A DNA stretch of 64,000 nucleotides from Anisakis pegreffii (lineage: Eukaryota; Nematoda; Chromadorea; Rhabditida; Anisakidae): contig JAPYMA010000456.1 in the NCBI GenBank assembly GCA_035041965.1, positions 62,001-126,000 on the forward strand, in the 5' to 3' direction. The position numbers were made by a program, and so were the translations under genes. How positions within the stretch are numbered: the stretch's first letter is position 1; every line of letters begins with the position of its first letter. Below the pieces are notes generated by a model. That model was not told where the DNA came from. It made no database searches and worked only from the letters and a program-made list of their open reading frames with translations. Positions 1 to 14,577 of the stretch are shown piece after piece.

Positions 1-3000
1 CCACTTTTAATCGTTTAGTGCTTCTTTCAACAAACACACAAACGCACACACACACACATAAATTATTCGTTGAATACAAAAACAAACAGTGCTCAAAGAA
101 TGGACGAGAGATTAACCGATGCAAAGAAATGTTATTCATGTTAATCCATATTTTTTCGCACAAAGTATACACATAAGTCCCACATCCATATTGGCTAAGA
201 GGTCTGTTCCACAAATGAAGTCTTTGAACAATGAAAGTAATCCAGTATAACAGATTTTCTAGAAGCCGTGTGCATTTATCTCGTGTCCAATTTTGTTCAG
301 ATCTGCTAAAGTGATTTTATCGTCACATAAATAAATCTTTCTGCTGCTTTGAAAGGAGCCAACCAACCAAAGAAGCAAAACTGTTGCATCCACTTGGATT
401 AACTTGCTTATGGCTGCATAAACGTTCATGTTTATGTGCGCATAATCTGTTCAACTGACCGATGAGTTGCTGTCAAATATTTTGTCAAATATCATGGATC
501 AAAAGCAAAACTTTTTGAATATCATTGAAAGAAACAAATTTTTTGGCTGAAAATAAAGATTTCTCCCTGATTGCTATTATCCGAAATGTTATTGTTCATC
601 TTTCAATAATGCTTTCCCGACTGTCAACCAAACAGCCACAAAGTAAGTGGAGGATCGTTCGCCCCGTTTCCAGTAACTCAACCGGATAAATAAGCAATTG
701 AAAGAGTATTTCTCAGCAAAACAATTATGGAGTCAAATATCAGTGCTGCCATCAAAACAATCCAAACAATTGTATTCAGTTACATCATCCATTCATAATC
801 GTCTTCTTTCGTTTGCCATCCGTTAATGAATATTTCATTTAACCTTTTCCCATGAACCCAACAGCAGCAGCAACGGCAATAATCATAATAATAACCAATA
901 ACCTTTTCAATAATACGATGATAAATTCGAATCGATGCCACAGTTCCAACGCTCTCAACTCATTAACAACATTTATACGATTACACACCACCGACCATAT
1001 CACATCTGCTTTTCGTTTATCTTGCCATATCGGCTCTGTTCTCTTTCGCATTCTGCGTTAGTTTTTCTCAATGAATGTGGATTTAGCCATCAAACGTTCA
1101 TAACTTAATCCATATTAGATTTTGAGAGCAATTAATTTTGAGAGCAATCCACAAAATCGCCTGCTACACTTTGAGGAAGGCGCAATCGATTTTGAACACA
1201 TAATTCTTCCCATATGAATAATTTGTGCTTATTCATTTTGATTGCCCTCAAGAGAGTGTGGCAATGAGGGGCATTTATAGAGGATCGTGTAGTTTTCCGA
1301 TCACCTATTAAATGTTTACAGGTCTCTAAGAATGTCGAATTCATGCAGGTGATCGAGGAAGAGGAAGTGGTTGTGTGACCGATCGTTAGGTTACTGTTTA
1401 TGATACGCTAGCACATTGAATGACAATAAAGAGCAGCGTAATTACTTGACTAATGAGATTTCTGACGATTAAATGACATATTTTCAACCGGTAATTAGTG
1501 ATCCATGTGCCTTCCTGCCTATTGTCAGTCTGAAAGTGATTCACGGTAGCAGTTTGACTTTCCACGCAAATCTGTTTGTAAACCGAGCGGTCGTGATCAT
1601 AAGAGTCGGCTTGATTAGGCATTACTTGGACGGATACCATTGCGGAATTAATGCAACATATGCGACTTGTTCTATGCAATGCCATTTACCATTTGACACC
1701 TGTCATCTACAATGTCTTATTGCGGTCTTATTTGCTTTCGGTTTACACGGGTCTTGCCTGGGTTTGTTTGTTTCCTTTAGTCGTCTTATCGATGACACTC
1801 CGAATTCGGTGTGTGACCTTTACGATCTTCAGTCGAGTCGCATTTGAAAGAGATTACAAGAGGATCGGATAAAAAATCTCAGTGTACATCCTTCTCTAGA
1901 ATGATTATCATAAGTCTTATCAATTGGTGTGTTTTATTGGTGTTGTAAAGTGGGTTTTTATCTTATCAAATGACATTGTAATTAGTATGTTTTATCGTTG
2001 GCATTTTTATCATTATTGAAGTGTTGTCAAACTAATAGATTCAAGCAAAAACCCACAATAAACTAGAATCAAAGTAATCATAGACACGGTGATAAGAAAG
2101 CAATATTCGAATTTATTGTCAGAGCATTTTAGATTATGGTTCAAGGAGAATGGAAAAAAATATCACAGAACAGAACCAATGCCATGGGAAATTAAGAGCA
2201 CAGAAATGATAGGTGATTTATTTTGTAACACCTTACTGAAAAAAGAAATTCTCGTTGATAATTTCTTCTATAAATCATCAAATGAAACCTAATTTGGCGT
2301 TAATTACCAGAACGTTTTGCTCATTCCTAAGTGAATTAACTTGTCCAATGAGTGCATAATCGAATTAACGTCAAATTTCGTTAAGGAAGTCCCCATCTAA
2401 CCCGCATTACATTTCGATCCCATAACTCAATGCAATCTATCCAATCAAACACCACACACCATCGATGTAGAAGATGTAAACAACGAAAAAACAGCTGTAA
2501 CATGTAAAAATCTCTGGTGAATCGCATTCAACGGGCAACGCTCACAAACAACGTTCATATCATTAAACTGCATCCACCCATCTATCACCTTTTCAATTGC
2601 ACCTCAATAGATTATGTTCTAAGATCGCATTGATTACACTCATTCTTGGATTGGAAAACGTCGATAACATATTGCTATAATACTTCCTTCCTTGTAGAGG
2701 GGCATCCAAGGTGTTGTTACACTGCAAAAGTTTGCATTTGTGATTAAATTTTGATTGGTGATTGATTTTTTTGTTTTTATCATCAGTCAACAACTTTTGC
2801 TACGCACTTATCAATGAAGAGCAAGCAGTTTCAAGTTTGATGTAGCATCGCAAATTATTGCTGCAAACGCTATTGCAGCATTCAAGCAGTTGTTGTACTT
2901 TTGAAATGGAAAATTGTTTTGAAGAAAATAGTCGATTGGAAACTACACAAAATATACGAATTATGTGCAGATTGAATACGATTCAATTGTGAGTGAGCAT

Positions 3001-5494
3001 TAGATCGTCATTATAGATCATATAGATACATCTAAAACTGTAATATGGAACAAGTGGATAAACTCTTATTGTTGTTAGGCACTTTGATGGGTGAATAAAG
3101 TTTAATCCGTTGAGCATAATCTGAAATCAATTATGATTTTAAATCTGCAAATTATCTTCTCAGACATCGTCTTATTTTTTCGATTTGTTCGAAGTTCATC
3201 AGCACCAACATCGTCATTATCATTAATGTGCGTTCTCGTTTTCGGAATGAACCAGTTGAACACGATGATTCAGTTTCTTTCCATGTTCCAAGCCACCATA
3301 ATCAGTTGGATTACGATTCCGCGGGTCATTCACATCATTTAGAAACTTTCGTATTTTTTCAGCTCAAAAATTTTCCAAATTTTCGATAAGCAGCTTCCAA
3401 AAAGTTGTTGATTAGATTTGTTCGGTTTTTGTTATTGAAATATGAAATGTGAATGATAAACATTGGCTGACACAACAAGTTATGCGTAATCTCAGATTAC
3501 TCGAGCTATTGCCGAGATCATGAAAATGGATCGGCTGTCGAGGTAACTCGACGATAAATTATTCGGCGTTAAAAGCGGCCACATCAAAACGCAGCTAAGT
3601 CCTCCCTGAAGGCATCCAAGAGAATTGGCAACCAAATACAATCATTTGTCAGTGCTGTGTTGCTAAGCATGTTAATCCACGCAAACAATAATTCCTCACT
3701 TATATTTATCATGTTTGGTTTCATTCCCTCACTTTTTCAAGTCGTTTCACTTCTGAATAATCAAGATGTTGTGATCTAGCAACGAGCCACCAATATTCTC
3801 AAATCATCCGTTCTGGGAATAACACCGAAAACATAAATTCACAATCAATTTCTCGCGCTGAATCCTAATGAATTTCCATTTAAAACATCTAACAAACGTT
3901 TCAACTAAACCTGAATTTATACCATTCAGTCAAATAATCTCATGCATTTGCACAGCAGTGGCTAATTATTACCTTCCATAATAAAAATCTCTAGAGTTAT
4001 TGCGCTGTTCAAAAAAAACATGCTCAAATTTCACCGCAGAAGATGATTACGGTGCATTTATGCATCAGCAGCAGGTCTTGGCCGTATATGCCTCATTATC
4101 ATAGTAATCATGCTCAGAGATATTTATGCCTTCTAACAAAGACTATGCATGCATCGATGCCGTATAGATGAATGCATAAAGTCAATCAAGTTGAACAATC
4201 CATTCGTGTTCAATTGAAGTTAGACTCCCACTGTGAACTGTATGATAATTATGTGTGTGTATTTGCTCAACAAAAGAGTCAAAATGAAATTCGCTGATTG
4301 TTCTTTCGGTTCGCTTGTTGTAATTATACGACGGAATGTTTTCATTCTGGTATCACCCAACCAACAAATACAACACAAACCAATTTGCTCATATACCTAG
4401 AGATACTATAGAATGTTCTCATCATGCATCACAAAACTTCTGAATATTTAATAACAATAATAATAACATACAGTAATAGTAACGATAATAATAATAATAA
4501 ATCCCATCTGTTATGTTAAATGATGCATTTCAGATTGCATTGGATAGACTGAGTCATGATCATGTTCATGTTAATGATTGCCAGCGAAATCTATTTATGA
4601 AGCTAACAGGCTCATTGTGCGATGTTGAGTGACGAGTATGCAGCAGCGGCGGCGGCCATATGAACACTAAATAATAAATTCAATAAAACGGATGTAATCT
4701 CAAATCGCCCCACAATCAAAACACATCAATTTTCCAGTCATCTTTGTCGGCGTCATTAATTTCTATCCATCCAAATGCATGCAAATTTAGGCTGTTATTA
4801 TGACTACGGGCTGCGAACTGCTCCAATCGCTGGCACGAGGCAGACATATTTCTCCAATGGGAGATAATTATTGTCGACGGTTGTTGTTGGTATTATAAAT
4901 TCCATTTTATGAGGAGCATTTCAAATGATTTGTGTTTCATTATACGATATACGGTGCACAACAACTTGGCATTGCCTTTTTAGAAGTTTATGAGTCAATA
5001 TGATCGTTATGAAATCATAATCTAGATTGGGCACATCCGCGACTCATCTAAGCCGATGATGTGCGTATATATACGATTCTGGCTCAGTGCAGAGAAGGAT
5101 GAATGTGCGAATGTGCTGATGCTGATGCTGCTGCTGGCTCATCAGTATATACGATATCCAGTGTGTTGAGTTCTTGTGCAGTTAGTCGTTTTTGGAAAGT
5201 ATGGATTACAGCAAACGTTTTCTAGTGCTAGAGATGGGTTATGATATGCTTTATCCATTCACATTCATTACACACTTCATTTGTTCAGCTGAACTTAGTG
5301 CAGAGCCAAATCTTATCTGCATACATCTTTGAGGGTCTTAAGATTAGAGACAAAAAACAATTCCATGTATTGAATGCTAATTTAATTCTTTTTCCTAGGG
5401 CTAGAGGTGGACTCTCGAGATCGATAGCAGATCAATAAAGGCATAATCGAGATCGTTGCAATGCATTTCAAGTGCATCACCGTGCACCTTCTCA
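1..5494. other. gene-free stretch, no supported exon
   Basis: I see no exon with convincing splice sites or protein-like composition here. Short open frames on both strands (for example around 1473-1847 and 2089-2292) have the low-complexity look of chance frames in AT-rich DNA. The stretch holds short CA runs (near 40-57), scattered trinucleotide runs (ATA near 4447-4500, GCG near 4644-4656) and a CTG-rich patch near 5118-5137. It could be intergenic or part of a large intron or upstream control region. Confidence 0.5.
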
Positions 5495-6189
5495 TCATCC
5501 ACAATCCTTCGAAACCTCGCAGAATTCTTGAATTCGAATTTTTAAGTCGGCCTCTCCCCCCGAACTCGAGTCTCCCTTGTCAGTTTCGTATTCCATTTGT
5601 TTCCTAACGCAAATCAGTGACTTTTGTAAACATTCCTTTCTTTTTCGTTCACAATTTTTTTTGGTGCGATATCCGATTCGAATTGATCGATGAGATTTCG
5701 CAATCGCTTTGTCGTTGAATAGTTTTTCGAAGGAATACAAGCAGAAAAATTGTCGGTTTTCTTCCTCGTTTATGGACGAATCAAGCCGATCAAGCGAATA
5801 AATAAAAATGAACACAGTGCTGAGTGCTGCTGCTTTCTTTCGTTTGCATGATGACGACGATTGAGATGACGGTGATGAAACGTTATATTGCAAACGTTGT
5901 TGCACAGGCCAATATGAGCAAATACGAGAGACAGGCCAGTCATTAAAGGTGTACGAAGATTTCATAATTGCATGATTATTCGATAAATTGAGAAGGCAGC
6001 ATTAGGACGTACCTGAGTGACACTGGCTTGCTTCTGTATCTCATGCTTTTGCATGTGCACAACAACTTCATCACGCTCCTTAATTGGTGCTCCGCAACTC
6101 TTAATGATTGCGCATTTTGCTAATGGACAACACGAGAGATGCCCGTTCGGTTCGGCTCGGTGCCGCCGTGCAAAACAAAAATTTATCAT
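5495..6189 (-). CDS. small Cys/His-rich protein, hand-built two-exon model
   Basis: Exon 1 runs 6189 to 6013: an ATG 14 bases downstream of a good acceptor (AG at 6204-6205), ending CAG before GTACGT in phase 0. It gives 59 residues with a cysteine/histidine cluster (CCPLAKC, then C, then HMQKHE, about residues 20-51), which resembles a small zinc-binding module but matches no family I can name. A phase-0 acceptor at 5621 would join residues beginning SLICVRKQ and end at the TGA at 5495, giving about 100 residues. The alternative is that the open frame 5965-5495 (156 codons) is a separate gene; its length is slightly beyond what chance would give. Exon 1 is better supported than exon 2. No function is assigned. 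Confidence 0.4.
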
Positions 6190-6205
6190 CGTATGATAAC
6201 GTGCT
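6190..6205 (-). promoter_or_regulatory. possible spliced-leader trans-splice acceptor
   Basis: Read on the minus strand, a pyrimidine-rich tract ends in CTTTCAG, followed by a 14-base leader and the ATG at 6189. No donor or coding exon is evident just upstream. In nematodes this arrangement usually marks a spliced-leader addition site. An ordinary 5' intron with a distant untranslated exon would look the same. Confidence 0.35.
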
Positions 6206-7892
6206 GAAAGGCATCAAGTAATCCTGCAATATTACTCGTTGTTTGCTCTGAACAAATAGGTGCTATAGCAACTCTATCTAACTATGAATTCATGCATTAT
6301 TTTTATATATTCATACATTCACATGTGTTTGTATTTCACATCGTACAACACCCAGTGATAACAATGATGATCGTGTAAAGTGCTGTTCTATCTTCTCCAT
6401 TCACCTATTCACAAATAGCAACTTATTCCGCAGAAATCATGCAAGCAATCATCATCACATTTGATTACAAACGACGAGTGATTTTGTATTATTTAATACA
6501 AATATGCTTGATATCGTTTGTTGTTTCTTTAATATAGAATGCAAATTAGAGTTTAGAGTGAGGTACTGAATCTAATAATTGCGCACTGTATTTGTATATC
6601 CATAAAATAATGTTTAATAACAGAACTCCAAAGTGCTTCATTTTTATTCCACTACAGATATCCAAAAGTACACATACATCTACACGTACAGATTGTTATA
6701 GCATCAAACTTCTGCAGGCAGCCATTTTGTCTCGTTTCGGCTTGTGCGCATCAAACAAACAAATGCAATATATAGCTTTGATTGTACTTTCAATAAATGA
6801 AAACTCACTGTTGTATTGTATTGTATTGTTTGCATGTGTAATCGAATGAAACGCGCAGTGATTAATTGCTTCATCATAAATGTATATTACTAATCCACAG
6901 ATACTGATATTAACTCGAATTTGCACAGGTGTTCGTTCGTTCATTCCTCTTCAATAACAACGGTGATGATTTGATTCGATGATGTTCGATGACCATCGAT
7001 GGATGATGGTTCGTGTATTCGTGTGGCTTGTGTGTGTGTTTGTGTGTTATCCATCTATTTATAAGCAATCACTGAAACAACTCATAAAGGTAATATTTCT
7101 ACTGTTTAACACTTCAACTTTCATTTCCACGTATCATCTCATCACCAACACCAACAACATTATTTTCAAACAATCGCAGCATCGAACCAAGCGTATTGAA
7201 TTTCCATAACACATAATTCATATTTCGTATAAATTCAAAACAAATGCCAGTTCCTTCTGCTGCTGCTGCTGTTGCTTGAATAGAAAGACTAGATGTGGTT
7301 TTTGATCAGTTAAAGGCGATTAGCACAAGTCGACCAGCGCAGTGTGCTCGTTCGTGTAGGGGAGATTTGAATTGTATAGTATTGTTAAGAGACTGGACGG
7401 AGAAGGCTGCTGATATTGTGTTGTTGCTGGTGCAGAAAGAAAGAACGAAAGAAAGAAAGATAAACCGGCAACACAGCAAACTGATCCATCCATCCATTCA
7501 TTCATCCGTTAATCCCGTTGATAATTCAACAAAACATCGCGGTGGTCCATTTTTTTTGTGGTACCAACAACCAATCAAGGACTCAATCGAACACATCGCA
7601 TGACTTCATTCGGTTTGGTTAGTTGTCCAGACAATTTTTTTTTTGCTTTTTGTCAAAAAAGGCAAATTTCCCGAAAAACGAAATTTTTCCACTGATTTAC
7701 GAAATTCGAAACTCATTGGTTCAGCAGCAATTTTTGATCGGAATGCTTGGAATATGGATTGGAAACGTTAATTGGAAAATGTTTCCCAATGAATTGTTCA
7801 GTGATTTTTTCAGAAAGTTTCAAGAAATGATCTCAAAAAGCATTTAATGATCTATCATGCAAATCCACAGAATTCCTCTCATTCCATGCTAA

Positions 7893-7920
7893 TTCATTCA
7901 TTCATTCATTCATTCATTCA
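7893..7920. repeat. (TTCA)n microsatellite
   Basis: Seven uninterrupted TTCA units read directly from the sequence. Confidence 0.9.
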
Positions 7921-9590
7921 TGTTGAGTCACTCTCGTCTATCAACAACCATTATTTCATCGTCCATGCTCATCTATCTGCATAAATTCCTGCATTCAATG
8001 CATACTTATTTTTAAAATTACATTTCATTTGCTGCTGCTGTTGTTGGTGTTGATTAATCACAGCATAAAACCAAATTAAAGTATCGCATTAAAATGATAA
8101 ATAAATTCCATATTTTCGATTGTCACAATAAAACGCAATGATGAAATGATTACGAAATGAAACGAAGACGTAAATGTAATGCGATGGTTTTTTTTACGAA
8201 GGGTTTATGATGTATTTGTTGATGACGATTATGAAATCAAGAAATTTCAAAAGATTTCTTTATTCAGTTTTGAATGCATTCGAAAAAAAGCACAGAAAGA
8301 AAGAAAAGCAATCAACGACGTAATCAATCTTTTTCATCAACATATGATGATCATCTCATCTCATCTCATCGCTAAACTTCTCCACAGTGCATTCGATCGC
8401 TATTGCTCCGAATGTTTCACTTGAAAGAAACTCGTAAATTTATTAATGAAAATATTACACTTCTATACGTCCAATGTTGACACTGAGCTGAGAATGCAAC
8501 GAACTGAACAATTTTTGCACAATAATGAAAATTGATAAATTTTTTTGCACGATAATGTGAAAATATCTAACTAACTCATTCGGCAATAGATAAATTATCA
8601 CATTATCGAATATCTCTGCAAACATTATACTAGTAATAGTAATAATAGTAACTATAATAATGCCAATAATAATACTTGTACTAATAACAATACTAATGAA
8701 AGTGATAATGATAATAAGGTAAATAACACTATTTCACAGCAGCTGATTGTATCAGCTTCATTATCAGTAGTACAATCTGTAATTGCTTCGGATAACATGC
8801 AATAGTCACATCACATCTCTTATTCATGCAAAAGTTTGCATGATCACCATTATTATTTTTATCATTCTAACATATCATCATGCACGTTTCAACGCGTTCC
8901 ATTCTGATAATTCAGTTATTTACGCTCGATCGCTTTTCCTTCATTCCCATCGTCAATTTGCTCAGTGGTTTGCAACCAATTCTCTCTTTCATTCACCTAC
9001 CCATCATTATTATTCCAATATGAATATAACTCGTGCTGAGCTTATCATCAATATTCTTATTACTATTATAATTATCACTTTTTTCATCATTTTAATCACT
9101 AGAATATGAGACATATTGCTGATTGCAATTTTATCTGATGAGATCCAATCTGAACACGACGACGCTCGGTCATTGATGTCAAATGATGATCATTGATGTA
9201 CTAAGTGTTCGTTCGTGTTGTTATTGTTTAGATTTTGCGAATTTGTTTATTCGACGTTTTCAACCATTCATCTTAGATCACTGCTGATCGAATCAGTCAA
9301 TCAATCAACATGATCGATGTCGACGATATACTACCACAACGATGAAACAAACCATTGATAAAACTCATTTTTGTATGACCAATTGTGAACTTACAATTAC
9401 AGTGCCACGATACCTATTCGTTCCTTTTCGAATTTCTTTCAGTTGCGTTCTCTTACGTTAGTTAATGGATTGCGTTATTATCAATGCACACCCGTAGTGA
9501 TTTATCTTTATCTCTCATTGCCATTGAACAATTCAGCTCGCTAAAAATTTTGCTCCGTTCGTCCCATATAGTTCAGTAGTGCTCAAGTAA

Positions 9591-9612
9591 CAACAACAAC
9601 AACAACAACAAC
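9591..9612. repeat. (CAA)n microsatellite
   Basis: Seven CAA units in a row, with an AACAGC tail. Confidence 0.85.
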
Positions 9613-10139
9613 AGCAATTGCGCAGAGTAGCGCTAAGAGCTTCATTAATATTATTACTAACTCGAACGATGTCAATCAATCACCCACAAACCAAAATCGT
9701 TTTGTTCGTTTCTGTACAATTGTGCAACTTCGTCGAATTTATCGCTTTTTCGGTGTTGATTCACTTTCTTTCTTGGTCTTACAGTAATTTAGTTCCTTGT
9801 TCATTTTGCTTTTTTTCAGATCTTTTCAGCCTTTTCAAAATAATAGTTTTGCCTTCACACAAAAAAATTCTTCACTTCATTTGATTGCACACATTTTCCC
9901 ATCAATCAGATTTCATCATTTTTACTAGTTTCTTATCGTTCATTCGGCAATCATTTTTTGGTCAAAAAAACTTTTTGGTTTATTAAACTTTCAACTCATC
10001 AGCTTTTTTTTCATGAGCAGTTATTTATATTTTGAAGGAATCTCTTCAGTGTCCAAGCTGAACATTACGTGCGTAAATACTCATGTCAGCAATGTAAACA
10101 AAACTTTACCATCACAAAATTGATCAGCTAGAAAAGCAA

Positions 10140-10275
10140 ACTGAAGCAGGTGCGACGGGAATACCCAAGACCTGGGAGCTCTCGGGCAGATACGATGTTT
10201 TTGGGGAGCTGTTACCCATGGGAACCTCCGGGAATTACGAGGTTTTCAGGCTGGCCGAACCCGACTTCGCCCCTC
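10140..10275. other. GC-rich island with GGGAA/TTCCC-type words
   Basis: This patch is clearly richer in G and C than its surroundings, with words such as GGGAATACCC, GGGAACCTCCGGGAATT and CCCGACTTCGCCCC. One frame is open but ends quickly and has no splice context. It may be an old insertion or repeat fragment. Identity is unknown. Confidence 0.4.
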
Positions 10276-12681
10276 AATCAACCCTAGTATGGAGTATTTG
10301 AAGGATGGGATGAACAAAAAGAAGTAGTCGATGACGTACGTATCTTGTTTTCGATCAAGTTAATGAGGCTGACTTGACGGCTTTTATGAACAGATTTTGA
10401 AGGTGGATGTAAAACGAACGATTAATGCATTCGCTTATTCGCTTTAAGATCTTATCGATCCGTGCAAAAAAACATCAACAAATAACGATGATGTGTTGTT
10501 ATTGCGATGACGGCCGCGATAATATGATTAGTTTTCATATTTATTGCCAACAAATAAAAGTTTTTCCCGTGCATCTTTCAGCCTTCAAAGCCTAAGCCTC
10601 TAAGCCGTGAGCGTCAGCCTTACATCTTACATCCGCGCTGGTTTCTAAGCCACTAGATAGTCGAGTGGACTTTTAGAATCATCGATCCGGTCTGATCACA
10701 AACGTCGAACAAAAAAAATTGAGCAAGAGGATAGCGAATGCAAGAAACGAAGAAGGCATTCATGCATCCATTTGACTCACCACTAAAATGATAGGTACAC
10801 AAGCCTAAGCCGAAACGATAAATACCTGAGGGAGCCAAACAAAACGGATATAGTTTTCCTTATCTGACCATTAAATCAGAGGATCAATCAGTTCGGTGTG
10901 AAGTTTTTCGCTCAGTCCCAGATAGGAGCGGAAGATTGAGGAGAAGAGGACATATCTATCATGATAAGGGGGTAAAGGGAGGATGTTAAGATTGCTATTA
11001 TCTTCCCTATTCGACATATTCGTTTGTTTACTCAGTTATGCAAGTGTTGTTGTTTTTAAGTTATTGTTTGTCATAGGTATCAACAAATTGTTGAATTTTT
11101 TCGCTGACTAGGTTAACGATTAGCTGATCGCTGATCATTGAGTTGGTTCGATCATGTAAACGCGTTAAATGAACGAAACTTATAGTTAGGAGAGACTTAA
11201 GATTTCATTTTGTTTTGATTAGACCGATTGGGATGGTTGGGATGATTCGTTTTGTCATTCACATTATTTTGAGTAACGACGAGTTGAAAGCGTTTTGGTT
11301 GTTTGTTGATGAGACGTGAAGTTGCCTGAAAATGAAATGTATCAATTTGAGTGAATAAGAAGAAATGTTTGTTTCGAAGCAACATTAATGTTGATTCAAA
11401 TGCTGTATGATGAAGGAATAACGAATGCGGATAAAGCATGCGAGTGAACTAGCAATGATGATAAATGAGTGTTTGTGATTGGCAACAAGAAATGGAATAG
11501 GGAGAATACTGGAAAGAGTGCTCAGTTACATTTCTCGTGAAAATTCATCGAAATATTACGAAATGAAGCACTTTCCATATAAATTTTGCAACGAAATCGA
11601 CAATGTTAGCAAATTGGCTGATAACAAGAGAAATATGCTTGCATCAGTGATTCCGAATAACGTCATAATTATTCATTGAAATCACTCGTAAACACGATGG
11701 TGTTGTAGAAGAGATTGTTGCTGATCAGAATGATTAGACGATAGCATCATGAATGAAATTGTGATTTGCTGCGCATGAACACATTGCAGATTATGAGCCG
11801 TGATCATGCAAACATCATGAAATAATCAATTTCTAGAGAGGCGCTTTCCATAAACGTAAACAACATTCATTTGCTTCTTAAAAATTTTTTTTCCAGTTTT
11901 ATTCTCATCATTCAACATCTTCTTTCCAAAAAATTTGCAATCGAGGCCGTTCACATTCACTTTTTTCTCATCTCAGTATGATCAGGTGATAAAATGAAAC
12001 TAACTACATAAAATTCTTTCGTAAACAAAGGCGTTCATTACCTCATGATCAGTAGTTATTTCACGACTTTCTGCAAGTAAATTGAGTTGTTGTTGATTTG
12101 AAGATTGATGTGAGTGATAACTATTCGTTCATTTCATTCATAGGTAGCCAGTAATCCCTTGCAAAATGAGTATAAGAAATCAACGAAATTCACTGTCAGG
12201 CAAAGGAAATCAGCGAAATTAGCATACATAGAAAAACAAAACATTCAGCTCAAATCCTTCAACACGCAAAAACGCATTTAGCCGACTTAGTGGGTAAGTT
12301 GGTTTTTTGAGTGAAACAACTGATCTGGTGAAATAAACGAGTTCACATCATTTTTCTTGTATCATCACATCATCATTTTAAATTTTTTACGAAGTCCACT
12401 GATATTGAGAAGTTAGATGTCATGTAAATCAGTGGGAGGTTTTTTGTGAAAGATGTAAATTGAGAAAGGGATGAAAATTGTTGGATGCAGGAGAATTTTT
12501 GCATGTGTTTTTGATTTTATTGTGCAGCATTTTGTGTTTGTACTCTAAGCACTACACATTCAAGCAGATGGTGTTGATGCTCAGGGATACCCCCATCAAA
12601 ACTCATCACTAACGTTAATCACTATTGGCTTCCCCTCCCAAATTTCATTTTTTGCTCTCTCCTTTCTGTCAACCTCGTCAA

Positions 12682-12706
12682 CATCCATCCATCCATCCAT
12701 CCATCC
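12682..12706. repeat. (ATCC)n microsatellite
   Basis: Six ATCC units in the row starting ACATCC, followed by a TC-rich tract to about 12790. Confidence 0.85.
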
Positions 12707-12972
12707 TCCATCTGTTTCAAATTTCATAAGTGCTCATTTCTCTCTGTGCTTTTTCTCTCTCGACACACTCTTCTTCCCAAATCCACTCTCTTTTCGAAAT
12801 CTCTCCTTTTGCTGTCCAACTTCTCGCTCAATTCAACGATCTTTTTGTGCAACTCTTTGTTTGCTAGTCTCATTCGTGAATCTTTAGTTGAAAGTGGGAA
12901 TGTTTTCTATAGCTGGTCGTGATCTGATCATCATTGCATCATTGTTCATCAGCCTTATTCCACCACACTCAT

Positions 12973-12995
12973 CCGTCCGTCCGTCCGTCCGTCCA
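12973..12995. repeat. (CCGT)n microsatellite
   Basis: Five CCGT units followed by imperfect CCAT units. Confidence 0.85.
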
Positions 12996-14521
12996 TCCTC
13001 CATTCATCCTCCATCCTTCGATCAACCTAAGCAAGATGGATACCGCAGCAGCATCGCATCGTCCATCGTCGTAAATTGCTGCTGATCACAGTTCATCGCT
13101 ATAAAAGTTTCACATTTATGCAATTCGGCCAGCTCCTCTCGGTCGGCTCTTGCTTGTGCGGTGGTGATCCATTCATCCATCCATCCCAACCACAACATCA
13201 ATAACCAACACTGATAATAATAGCCGTAGTACTATGCAATTACTGCTTGTGCAATTGAATGAATAATGTTTATGTGGTGCATTGTTAGCTGCTGCAAAAC
13301 ATTTGATATGTTAATGTTGTTGTACGGTTTGGTTTGTGTTATCATTAGTGATATGATCATACGATTAGCATCATCAATCATTACAACACTCAATTGTTGC
13401 CGAATGCAACACTATGAGCTGCAAATGTACGGTTGGTGGCGTAGAGTAGCGGATTCAAGACTACAACGAATCTGCGAGATGTTTGAACGACGCATTTCAT
13501 CCCAGTCAAACGCCACCAATTCTCACGTCGGAATTATCTGAAGTGAGTTGAGTTGACCTGTCGTTGGTTGGTTGTCTTAAACGGATAGGACTAGAGGGAT
13601 AAATGTGTCATGCAAAGCCAGGAGGCCATCATTGGTAGGTGTGTTCTTTGGAGTTTTGTATGTTTTTTTTTTCTGGTGAAACACATGAAAGACTGAAATT
13701 TCGCATTGCTGAAGAATATTATTTATCTTTCGTATGAAAAAGTTTTCCATTTACGTAACAGAATCCGTATTATTTCCACTAACGGTTTCTATCGCAATTT
13801 GGCTTCAACAAACATAAAATGTAAACGTTACTGCATTCATTATACAAATACGGTTACCGTACCACCATCACAAAGCGACAATTTTCTATTGAATGTCCAT
13901 TTTTTGAAAAGTTTCTTTTTCGGTTTTGTATCAACGTTGAAACGACGAATGAAACGTGAAATTAGAAGAGTAAACTGACCAAAAATCAGCCGTTTTCAAA
14001 TCATTTTGCTATTATTTCCATCAATGAAAAAATTCATTCAATCAGTAGTCGTCGCACAAATGAAAAGAACCAATCCAACCAACTAAATGTTATTAAATAT
14101 CGCAACCATCACGAATGTTCGCTTCTGTGAATGTTCACTGATCACATGTTACGAAACATAATAAATATCACAAATTTCATGGCGCAGTTCGTTTGTACAA
14201 ATAAAACTTCTCTCGAAAACCGCTCATTCCATATTTTCATCTCTATTTTATACACCAAATTGTAATCACAATTATGTGTTCGTAAGGGTTTCATAATGGA
14301 AAATGACTTATTTTCAGCGATTTTCTGTTCATTTCATGAAATTTGCACGTAGTTTTTTCCAGTTTTCATTCGATTTACATCACGTAGTCTTTTCATTTGT
14401 TCAATATTCTCTCCAATATTTTCTCTTCAATATTCGATTTTATGTTTAATGCGCCATCACTTTACGCTTATCTGTGACATGAATCTTAATGCATCCTCTT
14501 GTCCATTATGATCCATTCGAG

Positions 14522-14577
14522 TGACGACGACGACGACGACAATGGTGTGCTGTTTGTCGGTCGGTCGGTCGGTCGGT
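14522..14577. repeat. adjacent (GAC)n and (GGTC)n repeats
   Basis: A GAC run at 14522-14540 is followed 16 bases later by a GGTC run at 14557-14577. Confidence 0.85.

Noticed and set aside
1473..1847. 124-codon plus-strand open frame
   Set aside because: It overlaps open frames on the other strand and in another frame. The composition is Cys/His/Leu-heavy, as in chance frames, and there is no splice or start context.
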